Positions 12,975 to 24,909 of a stretch of 64,000 bases of DNA are shown piece by piece. The notes beneath the pieces are model-generated. The model made no database searches. It saw only the letters and a list, made by a program, of their open reading frames with translations, and had not been told where the DNA came from. The DNA is taken from assembly GCA_032622095.1 (NCBI GenBank), contig CP136062.1, positions 162,500,875-162,564,874 on the forward strand, read 5' to 3'. The position numbers and the translations under genes were made by a program. This stretch comes from Siphonodentalium dalli (lineage: Eukaryota; Mollusca; Scaphopoda; Gadilida; Siphonodentaliidae). Position 1 is the first letter of the stretch, and the number at the start of each line of letters is the position of its first letter.

Positions 12975-13515
12975 CAAAGGGCAATAACTCCAGTAAAAAG
13001 TACCGGATCAAACCCATATTCGAAGTCGATCTGTATTTTGAGTTGAGAAACTCACATACAAAATTTGGTTCCTATCAGTTGAAAAATTGTTGATTTATCG
13101 AAGCATTCATGAATTCTATGTCAAAGGGCCATAACTCCATCAATAAATATCGAATCAAATCCATATTCGAACTCGATATGTATTTTGGGTTGCGCAACTC
13201 ACATACCAAATTTGGTTATGGTCAGATAATTTCTTTTTGAGTTATGGCAGCATGCATAAATTCTAAGTTGAAAAAGGGCCATAACTCCGTAAAAAAAACT
13301 CGGATCAAACCCATATTCGAACTCGATCTGTATTTGGTGCTGAGAAATTCATATACAAAATTTGGTTCCGATCAGATAGAAAATATTTCAGTTATCGCAC
13401 CATGCGTAAAGTGTCTACAGACAGACAGACAGACAGACAGACGGACGGACGGACTAACGACGAGTGGTCAATCCGGGCAACGACACTATGTTTACCATAC
13501 TATGGTATGGGTAAA
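12975..13515. repeat. Family D repeat, three tandem modules
   Basis: GGGC(A/C)ATAACTCC recurs at about 12980, 13126 and 13277, each followed by CCCATATTCGAA. The array ends in (CAGA)n(CGGA)n at 13413-13455 and CCATACTATGGTATGGGTA. Confidence 0.7.
13413..13455. repeat. (ACAG)n/(ACGG)n microsatellite
   Basis: About ten tetranucleotide units within the tail of family D. Confidence 0.8.
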
Positions 13516-13745
13516 CATAAAAAGTGAACAACATCATTTGCCTATATGTTGTATGCAGTCATGATGATGAACCTCCATACTAAATTACATTTAGATCCTA
13601 AACTATTGGTTGAGATATATGCATGAATGGAAGAACAAAAACACATTTCCAGTTAAACAAGATGGCTGCAGGCAGCCATGTTTCTTTCTAAATTTTGAGA
13701 ACAAAATTGACAGAACCAATCTGCAGGCCACCCCAAAAACATAAG

Positions 13746-14191
13746 TGAACCGCCATATCAAATCCAGGGATATTTTTTACCCTGTGCCAATGCATTCTCT
13801 TATATATGCGAGTCGACCATAGGTCACCTCGCATATATAAGAGAATGCATTGGCCTAACAATTTTTTATCATTTTTAAAAAATAAATGTTTCTTACAATT
13901 TTTAGGACATAAAATAAAAAAACATCCATTACCCTGCAGGGAGCCCCACACATATATAGAAGCATATAGAAGAGTGTCGTCTGCTCATGTTTGTCTGGGG
14001 CTCTGTATGGGTGAAATTATAAAATTGTTAAAGAATACAAGAAAAAATTATTAAAATTGTAAAAAATTGTTAGGCCAATGCATTCTCTTATATATGCGAG
14101 GCGACCTATAGTCGACTCGCATATATAAGAGAATGCATTGGCACAGGGTAAAAAAATCCCGACTTACGACTGGATTTGATATAGCGGGTCA
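13746..14191. mobile_element. Foldback element containing two B palindromes
   Basis: Outer inverted arms begin GTGAACCGCCATATCAAATCC (left) and end GGATTTGATATAGCGGGTCAC (right). Each arm contains a complete cruciform (13784-13855 and 14071-14142) in opposite orientation. About 215 bp of other sequence, including GAGCCCCACACATATATAG, separates them. It is a palindrome of palindromes. Confidence 0.75.
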
Positions 14192-14415
14192 CATATGATG
14201 TTTGGTGATGATTGAATGAGGAATGTGGCCAGTAGGTTTTCCTCAAGAATTTAGTCATGCAAAGAGTAAAATCACACACAATCCCATTTACATAATAAGG
14301 GCCATAACCTCGGGAAAAAAATCAGTGGATGAAACCCGCTGTTTACAAATACTCTTTCCCCCATGTTGCTTCATCAACATACCGAAGATCATTAAAATCT
14401 GACTGAGAATTTAGT

Positions 14416-14780
14416 CATGCTATCCCGCATAGGGGGCTACCATCACCAAATTCATCCTCTTGGGACCTCATTCTGCTTAGTCCTCAACTACTATGGGAGA
14501 CCTAGGATCAGATTGAAGTTTCCCAGTTGAAAATGGCAATGTTCACCCATTAGTCGCATGGATTATGCAATTTAACTTCTGCTAATTAGGGGATATAGAA
14601 ACTTAACAGAAAGTAAATGTAATATCAAAGTTAATTTGAGACTATAGATACTTCCCAGAAGATGAGGCCTGAGCAGAATGAGGTCCCCAGAAGTTGACTT
14701 TAGTGATGCTACCCTACTGTGCAGGGTTTAAGCATTAATAAATTCACCCTCTGGGGACCTCATTCTGCAAACGTCAGACA
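14416..14780. repeat. Family F repeat
   Basis: 'CTATCCCGCATAGGGGGCTA', TCACCAAATTCA and GGGACCTCATTCTGC at the left; inverted GCAGAATGAGGTCCCC and GGGGACCTCATTCTGC at the right. It gives the empty site for the family A insertion at 18419. Confidence 0.6.
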
Positions 14781-14862
14781 CACTAAACTCAGGCTTGAAT
14801 CGAGCACTTTACTGCAAACAAACCTGGTTATCCTGGTAGCCATTTTTAAATATTCCAATCGC

Positions 14863-15170
14863 TTAACCCTTTCAGTGCCAGGGGCCGATCTCATCGGCCC
14901 TAATTTACGGTCTGTAAAATCGGCCCTAAATTTTTTTGTTTTTGGGATGAATTTTGTTTGGTTATGCTTATAAGCATGCTATAGCGAATTTAAAAACAAA
15001 CTGGATAAGTCCTTAGGGGCATGTTATAACTCAAAACTATCACCAAGTATTCATAGTAATAATTTTGATGCCCATGAAAAACGTAAGATTCCCTGGCACT
15101 GAACCTACAAAATAAGTCTGTTAAAGAATATAAGAAAAAATTATTAAAATTGTAAAAAATAATAACAAAT
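14863..15170. mobile_element. Family B MITE, truncated
   Basis: The left terminus TTAACCCTTTCAGTGCCAGG plus GGCCGATCTCATCGGCC and the spacer are present; the cruciform and right end are missing. Confidence 0.75.
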
Positions 15171-15330
15171 GGTTTTTCGGTGTTTAGTCCTATCGTGATA
15201 TAATTTATTCTATCATTTAGTTGGTTTAAAAAAATAAGGATAGTCGGTATATCGTGGGTGACGATATTCCAATTATTTAGTCATTTTTGTTTTACTTTAA
15301 AACAGACAGAACATAAATATCTAGGTAAAT

Positions 15331-15770
15331 TAGGCTATTCTGCCGCTATAGCGGCATAAAAAGAGTGTAATCTTATTATGCCGCTAGCGGTAGAATAGGC
15401 TATTCTGCCGACAAATGACATCACAAAAATTGTACTTATCCATCATCTCATAGCATGCGACGTCCGTAAAAATGGCGTCGTCTGTGTAAAAGTCAGTTTT
15501 TTATGTATATTGGAAACGGGACAGTTAAACCATTCAGATCGTCAAGCGCCATGTGTCCACACGGATAAAAGAAGATATTACAGTATCATATTTTTGTTTG
15601 CGGAATATTAGCCAAACAGGCTATTCTACCACTAGCGGCAGAATAAGGGGGTTATCTTATTCTGCCGCTAGCGGCATAGTAGCCATATCGTGCAATTAGG
15701 CTATTTTGTCACTAGCGGCAGAATAAAAATCAGACCTTATTATGCCGCTAGCGGCAGAATAGCGTCGGCC
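15331..15770. repeat. Cluster of TATTCTGCCGCTAGCGGCAGAATA hairpin copies
   Basis: Eight whole or half copies of a sequence centred on GCCGCTAGCGGC occur at 15336, 15378, 15404, 15618, 15657, 15694, 15714 and 15740 approximately. Several are near-perfect palindromes beginning 'TAGGCTATTCTGCCG'. No ORF is recognised. Confidence 0.7.
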
Positions 15771-16070
15771 AAATATCTAAGTTGAATGTCTTAATCCTTT
15801 TAAGCAAGGAGACAAAGAGATAGATGTTTCGGATTAGACGCTACCAGCATGTTTTATTTTCCTGCTAAGGATTGTATCAGTATATGAATAGTGTTAACAT
15901 CTTTGTTCATGCGGCTCATTGGGGTGTGTATAGGTGTAAGTAAGAAAACAATTTCATTGGTATATGTCAAAGCTAGATTCCCATGTCCTCACAACACATA
16001 CATTGGTATATGTTAAAGCTAAATTCCCATGTCCTCAAAATTTGTTTCTACAAGGGCTAATGTTTATACA

Positions 16071-16287
16071 TACAGTAATGCCCTAAATAATCGACTCCTT
16101 AAACACTGCAGAATTATGGGTAATATTTCAGGATTTAGTTGAAAATATGGCTTGTTGCCATTCATCGGAAAGCTCTCAGTGAGAGCTTTCCGATGCATTG
16201 CAACAAGCCATATTTCCGACTAAATCCTGAAAAATTACCCATAACTCTGCTGCGGTTAAGGAGTCGATTATTTAGATCATTACTGAA
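16071..16287. mobile_element. Family A palindromic MITE
   Basis: A TA-flanked, 215-bp foldback with the family termini and central GAAAGCTCTCAGTGAGAGCTTTC hairpin. The right tip is mutated (TAGATCATTACTGA). Confidence 0.8.
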
Positions 16288-17369
16288 TGTCATAAGGACA
16301 ATAACAGTGTCAACCAAATAAACAGTAGTATAATCGCGGTGTCATGGTGGCGGAATGGTATTTTTGAAAAGAAGCTCACATTTTAGATAGTATATGACCA
16401 ACTGATAGCAATGGTGAAACATCTTGCATTAAAGGCCAAAACCGTGCACAGATAAGATTTAAAATTGCTGCAAGTATACCATCAACATCACTAACAGATA
16501 TTGGAAAATCAAAGAACTGTAACCTGATGTTGGGTCTTAATAATTTGGAAAATAGTTTAGAGTGTATGCAAAGGGGAGAATAACTTTTATAGCTAAAGGG
16601 TTTAATTTAGAAATTTAATATTGTGTATGTGTGTAATAGTATAGGAAACAAAAGCAAAATGTATGTGTGCATAGTATTAATAAAGGCGTATGTACAGTGT
16701 ATGTGTTCAAAATGTCAAAAGACCACCAATATCAGGCATCTGCATCAGTTTTTATTTATTTGTTTATTGAGAATAGAGAATAACAAAGGAAGAAGAGACA
16801 AAATGCACACACGCCATCATTCTCTCAATCAGGACATTGGAGAGCGTAACTCTTCCATGCCCTGGCCTACTTGCTCACTTGTGACATGTAATTACATGTT
16901 GCATAAAAATGTTGAAGGCACATATTATGTTCGGAATTTTCTTTTAATACACCTCTCAACTTAAAAGAAAGACGAAGCAGCAATACTATAGATATTACCT
17001 TGACATATTATTGTTCAAAAATGGGCTTTATGTAGCAACAACAACGGTGATAAAGAACAATAAATTAATATTTTGTCTTCAGAAGAACTTTAAATTTCTC
17101 TTATTAGACAGTTAAATTGTCGATGGTGTGTAATATTTAAGGTTAGAAAAATCAGAGTTCCAAACAATATGTGCGGCTTTAATTAATTTACATTCTGAAT
17201 TTACCATAAATAATATAATTAGTAAATTTTAACCATATTGAAACTGTATATTAAATATTGTAAATATTGGTTCGACAGCAATCAGGAAAATAATATCATC
17301 ATCAGTTGATTCAGTTCCAATTAACCGGTGATGATCCCTCTAAGCAGGGAACCACCACTTTTTGGCACA
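16288..17369. other. Intron, nothing recognised
   Basis: The 113-codon reading at 16623-16964 is cysteine-containing but shows no domain pattern and lacks splice context. Confidence 0.45.
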
Positions 17370-17494
17370 TACAGTAATACCCTAAATAATCAACCCCTTA
17401 ACCACAGCAGAATTATGGGTAATTTTTCATGATTTAGTTGGAAATATGGCTTTCTGCTGTGGTTAAGGAGTTGGTTATTTAGGGCATTACTGTA
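17370..17494. mobile_element. Family A MITE, internally deleted
   Basis: A 125-bp copy keeping both termini (TACAGTAATACCC / GGGCATTACTGTA) but lacking the central hairpin. It lies 54 bp from the donor of the EGF exon at 17548. Confidence 0.8.
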
Positions 17495-17547
17495 CTGGAA
17501 CTAATTGTCAACAAGTATCTGGATATGGAAAATGGAAGACTTCTTAC

Positions 17548-17661
17548 CTGTTGGACAAAGTGTTCCAGTGTAACCAGGAACACATGTGCAGGTATAACTG
17601 TTAACTCCATCAACACATGTGGCACCATTCAGGCATGGGTTAGGAGCACACTCATTAATGT
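17548..17661 (-). CDS. Exon: calcium-binding EGF-like domain
   Basis: A 114-bp phase-1/1 exon with donor GTAAGA. It encodes [10 protein letters not shown], then [17 protein letters not shown], then [11 protein letters not shown]. All six cysteines, the D-I-N-E calcium-ligand start and the C-x-D-x4-Y-x-C-x-C motif are present. It closely matches the consensus module of fibropellin or Notch-like proteins. A TA-flanked MITE lies 54 bp downstream of its donor, in the next intron. Confidence 0.85.
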
Positions 17662-17684
17662 CTGAAAAATATTATACTGGTCTG

Positions 17685-17767
17685 TTAACCCTTCCATGAC
17701 TGGAGATTCCTGAAATTTTGCGAAATCCCTGTGCCAATGCATTATCTTATATATGCGAGTCTCCCAT
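17685..17767. mobile_element. B-related terminal fragment
   Basis: TTAACCCTTCCATGACTGG followed by half of the internal palindrome (CCAATGCATTATCTTATATATG). Confidence 0.55.
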
Positions 17768-18249
17768 ATAAAAAGGAGTACAAACACAAAATACATGTAT
17801 AAATTGCACGTATATTGGTCAAGAATTCAGTCTATTATATTTTCATGGACTGCTGTTAAAATTAGTTTCGTATTGTCGTATATTGATAGAAATGCTATTA
17901 AAACGAAATTGACGTATATTAAATGTACGATAGCTGTATTAGAATGCATAATTGCAGTATTATAATTTGTTTTTACATATTGGTTGGAATATGAGTACTA
18001 ATGAATATAAATAGAACATTAATTCTGTTTCTTTCAACATTGATTATATATTAGAATAAAATTATCTCATACTAAATATAAGAAAGACTATTGGTTTGGA
18101 AATGAACACCAATGGTTGGGAAATAATATATTGATTTAGAAAAGATTGCTATTAAAATGGAATATACCTAAATTGAATGCTTGGTGCATGAAATTAATGA
18201 AACAATCCACTATTAATTTTGATTTGACATATTTTCTGGCCAAACGGCT

Positions 18250-18720
18250 AGTTCTCCCACCTGGTCGACCACGGGCAGGTCAAAAACTGCTAATCAATTA
18301 ACATCAATACTAATGCTAATCAATAAGTCACCTCGATTATGCATTATACCTTCTGCAAATTAGGGGATATAGAAACTCAACAAGGGGAAGGAAACTAAAA
18401 ACAATGTTAATTTGAGACTACAGTAATGCCCTAAGTAATTGACATGTTAACCACAGCAGAAATATGGGTAACATTTCAGGATTTAGTCAGAAATATGGCT
18501 TGTTGCCATTCATCGGAAAGCTCTCATCGGAGAGCTTTCCCATGAATGGCAACAAGCCATATTTCTAACTAAATCCTGAAAAGTTTCCCATAATTCTGCT
18601 GTGTTTATAAGTCGATTACTTAGGGCATTACTGTAGTCATAGTTACTTTCCAGAGATGAGGCCTACCGCTATGCTCTCAAGAAGAGAACTGCTTTAATGG
18701 GGTGAACATGTACATGCATT
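18250..18720. repeat. Family F repeat, interrupted
   Basis: 'TTAGGGGATATAGAAACT' and 'TTAATTTGAGACTA' match 14587-14645. The family A MITE at 18419 splits it, and it resumes GTTACTTTCCAGAGATGAGGCC. Confidence 0.55.
18419..18635. mobile_element. Family A palindromic MITE inside a family F repeat
   Basis: A full foldback with TA on both sides. The host family F sequence is intact at 14636-14650 (TTTGAGACTATAGATAC), giving a paralogous empty site and showing that TA was duplicated. Confidence 0.85.
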
Positions 18721-19487
18721 AATACTGTGGTTCAATACCGCGGTGCTACTGCAATGTTCGCGGTTACCCATGGTAATGAATGCTAGTAACGCGGTGACCT
18801 GCAGTAAAGAACCACGGTGACAGTACTATACCACTGAATTTGTAAAGAGGTTAATGATGAGAGGCGATGTGTTATTGTCAATCTGTTTCCCGGGTATCTA
18901 CTATGGACACAAACCAATGGGGAATTTATGATTTATTTATTTTACTATTGGTTCTTTGATCATTTGGTCTAGTGCTGAAATGGTTGACCTATTTTGGTAG
19001 CCGGTTAATTAACCATGAGGTGTAATCGGATCATAACTGGATATCCGCTATTTTCAATGTGGATTTTACACTCATTGTTTACACTATAATATGTGCAAAT
19101 ATCTCGGCAAAATCTGGCCTTTGAACTGTATGGCGAAATAATTTAATGATTTATACACATGCAGACAAAGCTTGTATTAAATGAATGAAAATCACCAACA
19201 AACTCGCGAATGGTAATATGCCAGAAAAGCCACGTGCTGACAGATGACACAGTTAATTAAAGCTCACAGTGTTATAAATAGACGTGTTATACTTCACATG
19301 TTTGCATTTGTAGTCGCGACTGGTTATACTATATATAAATTTGCCGTCGACACATGTCGTTGCTGCACCGAAATATCGGTGTTACGGGATATAGAACGTT
19401 CTTTGCACCAAAATATCGGTGTTATAGGTTCATGTCTTTATATTCCAACAACTTCTGAGCAAAATGCTTCCCTGATACAGTACTTAC

Positions 19488-19601
19488 CAGTCGAGCATGT
19501 TGTGTCAGTATATCCAGCAACGCATGCACAAGTATATCCATTGACCGCATCTGTACACGTACCACCGTTCGCACAAGGATTAGGTGCACACTCATCTATA
19601 T
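19488..19601 (-). CDS. Exon: calcium-binding EGF-like domain (duplicate copy 3)
   Basis: A 114-bp phase-1/1 exon, acceptor TTTTAG and donor GTAAGT. It encodes [16 protein letters not shown], then [20 protein letters not shown]. The sequence is very close to the exons at 26201 and 27250, and the similarity extends about 50 bp into the following intron (shared 'CAGGGAAGCATTTTGCTC' type sequence on the minus strand). This shows duplication of exon plus intron flank. Six cysteines and the calcium-binding signature are intact, so it looks functional. Confidence 0.85.
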
Positions 19602-19713
19602 CTAAAAAGAGAGGAGATATACATGTGTATTGAAGCTGCTGAGTAGGTGGGGTTAAAATTGGGGCGTGTTGACACGGTTAACTTCTCATGGGCGGGAAGA
19701 TATTTTCATATTA

Positions 19714-20082
19714 TTAAGGGGGAGGTCAAGTGACACACATACTTCTGAGTATGACTTGTTGTGGTATTGGAAACAACAGGTATTTATCTGGTGGGTCCAC
19801 AAGCTTGGTAGATTATAACATTTTGCAATAAATATATTTTTGAGAATTTTGTTATGGAATTACATAACTTGACCTACATTTGAAAAATCAATATAAAATT
19901 AAAAAATAATTACACCATTTTATAATGGAACAAGCTCCAAGTGGACCCACCAGATAAATACCTGTTGTTTTCAATACCATGTCAAGTCACACTCAGAAGT
20001 ATGTGCAACTCTGTAACTAATTTGTTCCGCAGATTCACATGGAAATCCCGATTCAAAATTGGTCACTTGACCACCCCCTTAA
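19714..20082. mobile_element. TTAA-flanked foldback element
   Basis: TTAAGGGGGAGGTCAAGTGAC at the left and GGTCACTTGACCACCCCCTTAA at the right. The arms also share ACAACAGGTATTTATCTGG / CCAGATAAATACCTGTTG. The loop is about 130 bp with no coding sequence. It lies 97 bp before the TRIM. Confidence 0.75.
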
Positions 20083-20178
20083 TAACCTCAAATCATCGGC
20101 TACCAGCAACCATTATATATCATTACCGTATTGTATTTTGTACTATTTGAATTATTTGGAATTCTGTATTAAATATTG

Positions 20179-20305
20179 TGTAGCGGTCGCATTGTAAATA
20201 TAGAAGGCCGATTAATCAACAGCTCCAACGGAGCATGCTTCTTTGGTCCAGTGGTTAAGACGCCTTGTCTCGTCACCGAAGTTAAGCAACGTCGAGCCAG
20301 GTTAG
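20179..20305 (+). repeat. 5' LTR of the TRIM, first part
   Basis: The first 127 bp of the 5' LTR, from TGTAGCGG to GGTTAG, match the 3' LTR at 25894-26020 with four substitutions. It contains the tRNA-like or diverged 5S 5' segment (TGGTCCAGTGG at about 20243) and the 5S box A region GAAGTTAAGCAACGTC (20278-20293). It is cut by the foldback element at 20306. Confidence 0.85.
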
Positions 20306-20329
20306 CCCATATAAAAATCCCCCTTGGTG

Positions 20330-20740
20330 TCACCTTGGTGAAACCATGGTTTCACCAAGGTACCACCTTGGTTCACCATGGTGACATCTTGGTTCACCAT
20401 GGTGGTAGCACAGTAAAGTGGCATCACGGTGAAAACACCACGGTGGTACCAAGGTGGTATCACGGTGGTAGCACAGTAAAGTTTTTGTACCAAGGTGAAA
20501 CCAAGGTGGTACCACGGTGGTAGCACACTAAAGTCTTTGTACCAAGGTAAAACCATGGTGGCACCAAACCCGACCAAGGTATCACCATGGTGGTAGCACA
20601 GTATGGTTTTTCTACCAAGGTGACACCAAGGTATCACCACGGTGGTAGCACAGTAAAGTTTTTCTACCAAGGTGAACCATGGTATCACCAAGTATAACCA
20701 CGGTGGTATCACAGCACCAGTGAAGTTTTCAATCAAGGTA
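20330..20740. repeat. Left subterminal palindrome array
   Basis: Irregular tandem units of about 50-60 bp. They combine ACCAAGGTG, ACCACGGTGG and ACCATGGTG with the spacer GTAGCACAGTAAAGTTTTT. Each half-unit is a near-palindromic CCNNGG core, so the arm can pair with itself and with the right arm. Confidence 0.8.
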
Positions 20741-23480
20741 CCACTATTACATTTCACTTTGACCTTCAACCACAATGCTATTTACCATGTTGTGGGTCTC
20801 GTGCATGCGCATCTACAATGGTATTTACATACTTCGATTAATTTATTATTTACAATATATACAATGGTATATGGTGAGTCATTGTTTATAATATGCTGCC
20901 ATATTGTACCAATGTACGTAGCTTGTCATAGTATACATGTAGCAGGTTTACATACTACAGCACATTCCTATTCTACTGCATTGTCAATAGTTGTATATGT
21001 AATGCTGTATCTCATAATATAAGAATGTTTAGATCGAGGAAGAAATTATTAATTATAATTATAAATGATATCTCAGTTATAACTTTTAACGAACAAACGT
21101 ATATAATGTAATAATTAATATGAATATGTTTTATTATGGAATAAATATACAAACTGAATGGAGTTGTTTGGAAGACTTTGTTTACCTTTAATACATCTTT
21201 TATAATGTTATAATTAGTACTGTTTGCTTCCAACACAACAGGCAATATTTATCAATATGTACAATTTACATCTCACAATTACGTATTTTAGATATTTCCA
21301 CAATTATGACTCTTTTCGGAGAAAAACAGCTCTGGTTTGAAAATCTAAGATACGGTACACAAATACGTTATTAATTTCCCGGAAGGTTTACATGGGCTCG
21401 CATTGTCCTCCTGGAGTCCATATCTGATCTGGTGCTTCGTGGAATACCTGTTCCAATAGTGATGATATAATATGCTCACTTTTTGTAAAATTCAACTTCG
21501 GTCAAACTGGCCGAAATGTGTGTGTTTATTGGCGGTGCGTATGTCCTTACATGCAATAGAGTCATATTCATTCATCATATTCATTCCGTCATATTCATGC
21601 CGTCATATTCGTTCGTCATATTCATTCATCATATTCATTCCGTCACTCCGTTCGTCACATTTAGTCATCGTAATTTCTCATATTCATTCAAGTTCATGTT
21701 AATGTTCTTATGTTTTTATTCTTGTTATCAACGAAATAAATAATTATCAGTACTACCCAACTATCCAATCTCTATCATGGCCACCCTTAGAGAGATAGAG
21801 AGAAAGGGGGAGATAAAGAGGGAGAGAGAACGCAAGCAAAAAACACACCAAAGAAAATAACTTAAATAAGGCATTATGGTACGAGGTTAATAGTACGAAA
21901 TTGTGGGATCCCGAAATTGTGCTTCCGGTTTACGACCCATGTGCGTTTTGTTGTTCAAGGAAACTTTTCTTGATTTAGCTAATAATTGGACCTAACTGGC
22001 TTCTCAATAACCTGGAATATTGCCAGCACTGTGTGGATTATGGTTGTGCATGGACGGGACAAGATGATATATAACCTCCGAAAAAATAACGGGCGATAAC
22101 ATTTATCAGCAATTTTCGGTGAACTGAGAAGACCAAGTTCAAAAGTCATTGAGTGCAGTGTGGTTACATGTTGCATGCACAACAGTATTGTGAATTACAA
22201 AAGACAGATACTTAAATTTCACATCATTATAAACCGCCCAATTAATTCACAACAGTCAAACACTGGTGACTTTGATTACGAGACATCCAATTCTGTAGAA
22301 ATTAGTCAGAGTTATGACGTCACAGATCAGTCATGAGTCAGTAACAAGTTTGATGGCTACAACGTACAAGTACCTGTGGAAAGGACGATTGATCATATTC
22401 TTCAATTTTCATCGAAACGTGATTTGAGAACCATGTCGCCCAGTTACGGAGTCTGCTATTCTTTTGATCGAAACGCCTGCGATGCTGTGATTTTGTTCTG
22501 ATATATTTATGGAATGGTGGATAATCTCGGAGATACGGATCCAATTCTGGGACACATGTTATAACTGAATCAATCGCAAGCTTTTAGTAACGTACTACAG
22601 CTACGCACTAATTAATCATCCCCCTTTAACAAGGTTGTAGGGCGTTAATGACACGGGTTATACCATACCGCCGTTCAACCATGGTCAAGTGGTTGATATG
22701 TGGCAACCGCAGAGGCGCAGATAATCTTTATACAGTCTTATTTAAATAATAATATTTTGCGACCACTGTACTCTGCACTAATTTTTCACATGGACACCTT
22801 GTAAACACCCAGTCCAGCTTTTCGTCAGTGCCATGCACCATATTAACTATACACAAAACAATATTTCAATTAATAATTTGTTTACGGTTTAATTAACATT
22901 CAAAGTTGGTCACATGACCGACATTCGCAACTACTAGTACTGGTAATATCGGTGGCCAATGTTGTTCGGGGGGGGTTCAATTAGAGCTTTAGCTCTATAC
23001 ATACATGAACATGTAGACCATTCCAATGTCCATATGCTTCATGTTCTTATCAAAACATGTCTGGCTACATGTGTGGTTATCATTCTGAGCAATTCGGCCA
23101 TTTCCGCTTTGCTAGGAAATAACCTCATCCATAACTGGAAACCATATTAGCGAAATTCTACATTAAAATGGGTCTGGTGATCAGGCAATGCCATTGACTT
23201 GTTGACGCATAGATGCGAATGGAGAATAATTTATTAACTATGGCTTTACCAAACTTTATCATATATTAAATACATTAAACTCTCTTTGTGTTACATGTAT
23301 CTTAGTATTTGTTCATTTACTGATACAGCGCATTGGAAGTGTACGATAAGCAAAACACTGAACACCGTGGCAATTTTTTTGGGAGAGTGATAATAATTCT
23401 GGTAACCTATTCAACATCTTGTAGCGAGGACTAGTGAGCGCTATAGCGGTATTTTTCAAACAACAGTTTTAATTAACCAA
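20741..23480. other. Unassigned core of the foldback element
   Basis: I recognise no gene here. A short TTCATCATATTCATTCCG-type tandem lies at 21565-21690 and a purine-rich GAGA stretch at 21790-21835. Short ORFs match no family I know. It may be captured genomic DNA. Confidence 0.4.
21565..21690. repeat. Short tandem repeat (CATATTCATTCCGT-like)
   Basis: Imperfect 10-30 bp units of 'TCATATTCATTC' and 'CGTTCGTCATATT'. Two overlapping ORFs through it are a by-product. Confidence 0.7.
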
Positions 23481-24560
23481 AGTTAATGATCTCCCCATTT
23501 TTGAGTATTTTGCATATCACACACTAATACAAAGGTTTGGGAGTTATCGCAAAGATTTGCTCCCCTGGCTGTGAATGACCGATCGGTCTATTTTAGCATG
23601 TCCGGGCAATTATAGATTGATAGGTTGTTCACTCAGACCTGTTTAAGATGTCTGATTTATAATGTTCACAGAAGCCCATTATCGGCGAAAAACCTTTGCG
23701 ACAAATCTCAAACATCTTTGCGATAAATCAAAAAATTTATTCACACAGTACGTACATGTAGTCTGAGATTTATCGTAAAGATGTTTGAGATTTATCGTAA
23801 TGGTTTGCGTGTTATCGCGAAGGTGTTTGTGATTTTTCGCAAAGTTTTGCTCCTCTCACCATTCTTGCATCTGGCTGTGCATGACTGATCGGTCTATTTT
23901 AGCCCGACCATTCAATTATAAATTGATAGGTTGTTCACGGAGACATGTTTAAGATGGCTGATTTATAATGTTTACACACAAATTAAGAAATTTTTAGCAC
24001 AAATTTCAAAAATGTTTGCGATAAATCGCAAAATATAATCACCCAGTATGCAGTCTGAGAGTCATCGTAAAGATGTTGGAGATTTATCGTAAAGGTTTGC
24101 GAGTTATCGCAAAGGTGTTTGTAATTTTTCGCAAAGTTGTTTTGTGATTTATCGCGAAGGTTTGCTCGCCTTATCCACATGCATGCTGGCTGTCAAAGAA
24201 CGATCGGTCTATTTTAGCCCAACCATGCTATTATAGATCGATTGGTGGTTTACCCAGACCTGTTGAAGATGTTGGATTATATTTATATTTATAAGGTCCA
24301 AGCCAATGCATGAAAATATATCTGCGATAAATCACAAACCATTGCGATTAATCGCAAACCTTTTGTAATCAATCGAAAACCTTTACACTAAATCACATAT
24401 ACCGGTACTTATTGCAAAGTTGTTTGCTATTCGCAAAGGTTTGCGATTTACGCAAGGTAGTTTTTTTTATTTATCGGGCTATTCTAGATCGATTGGTGTT
24501 TCATCCGGACCAGTTTCAAAATGTTTGATTTATGTTTACCTACTATTATTGCACACAAAT
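23480..24560. repeat. Diverged ~310-bp tandem repeat in the foldback core
   Basis: Four copies are marked by CGATCGGTCTATTTTAGC-type sequence near 23580, 23889 and 24200, with a truncated copy near 24480. Each is followed by an ATTATAGAT(C/T)GAT segment. Between them are clustered GCGATAAATCGC and TTTATCGCAAAGGTTTGCG motifs, short palindromes repeated a dozen or more times. Confidence 0.65.
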
Positions 24561-24909
24561 TAAGAAATTATTTTTGGACATTCAGACCAATTTTACTGCA
24601 CATGCAGGGAACAGGAAATCCCGAAATTGAGAACTTTAACTTTGATTTAAGTACAAAATCACGATCAAGGTTCTATACTAATAAAAGTAATGCATGTATA
24701 ATTCGGATTATTTCATTATCACTATGCAATGGAGTGGTTTTGTACTTTATTCAATGTTTAAACACCATAGCAACATTGGAATCTAACGTGCCACTTTGTT
24801 ATATTTGCCGTCGGTCATGTTTCGCAATTTCGAGTGCTTGGTATCTGGGCAGGTTCTCCGCTAAGTACATGTACCTATATGCTTGGTTCTCTACAATATT
24901 GCAGTAAAC

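Noticed and set aside
13413-13455. Coding repeat in the (ACAG)n tail
   Set aside because: It is a simple microsatellite at the end of a dispersed noncoding family.
20221-20311. A genuine 5S rRNA or tRNA gene
   Set aside because: The 5' third is too diverged, no complete terminal stem is recognised, and the sequence repeats as an LTR; it is a promoter-bearing element part rather than a gene.
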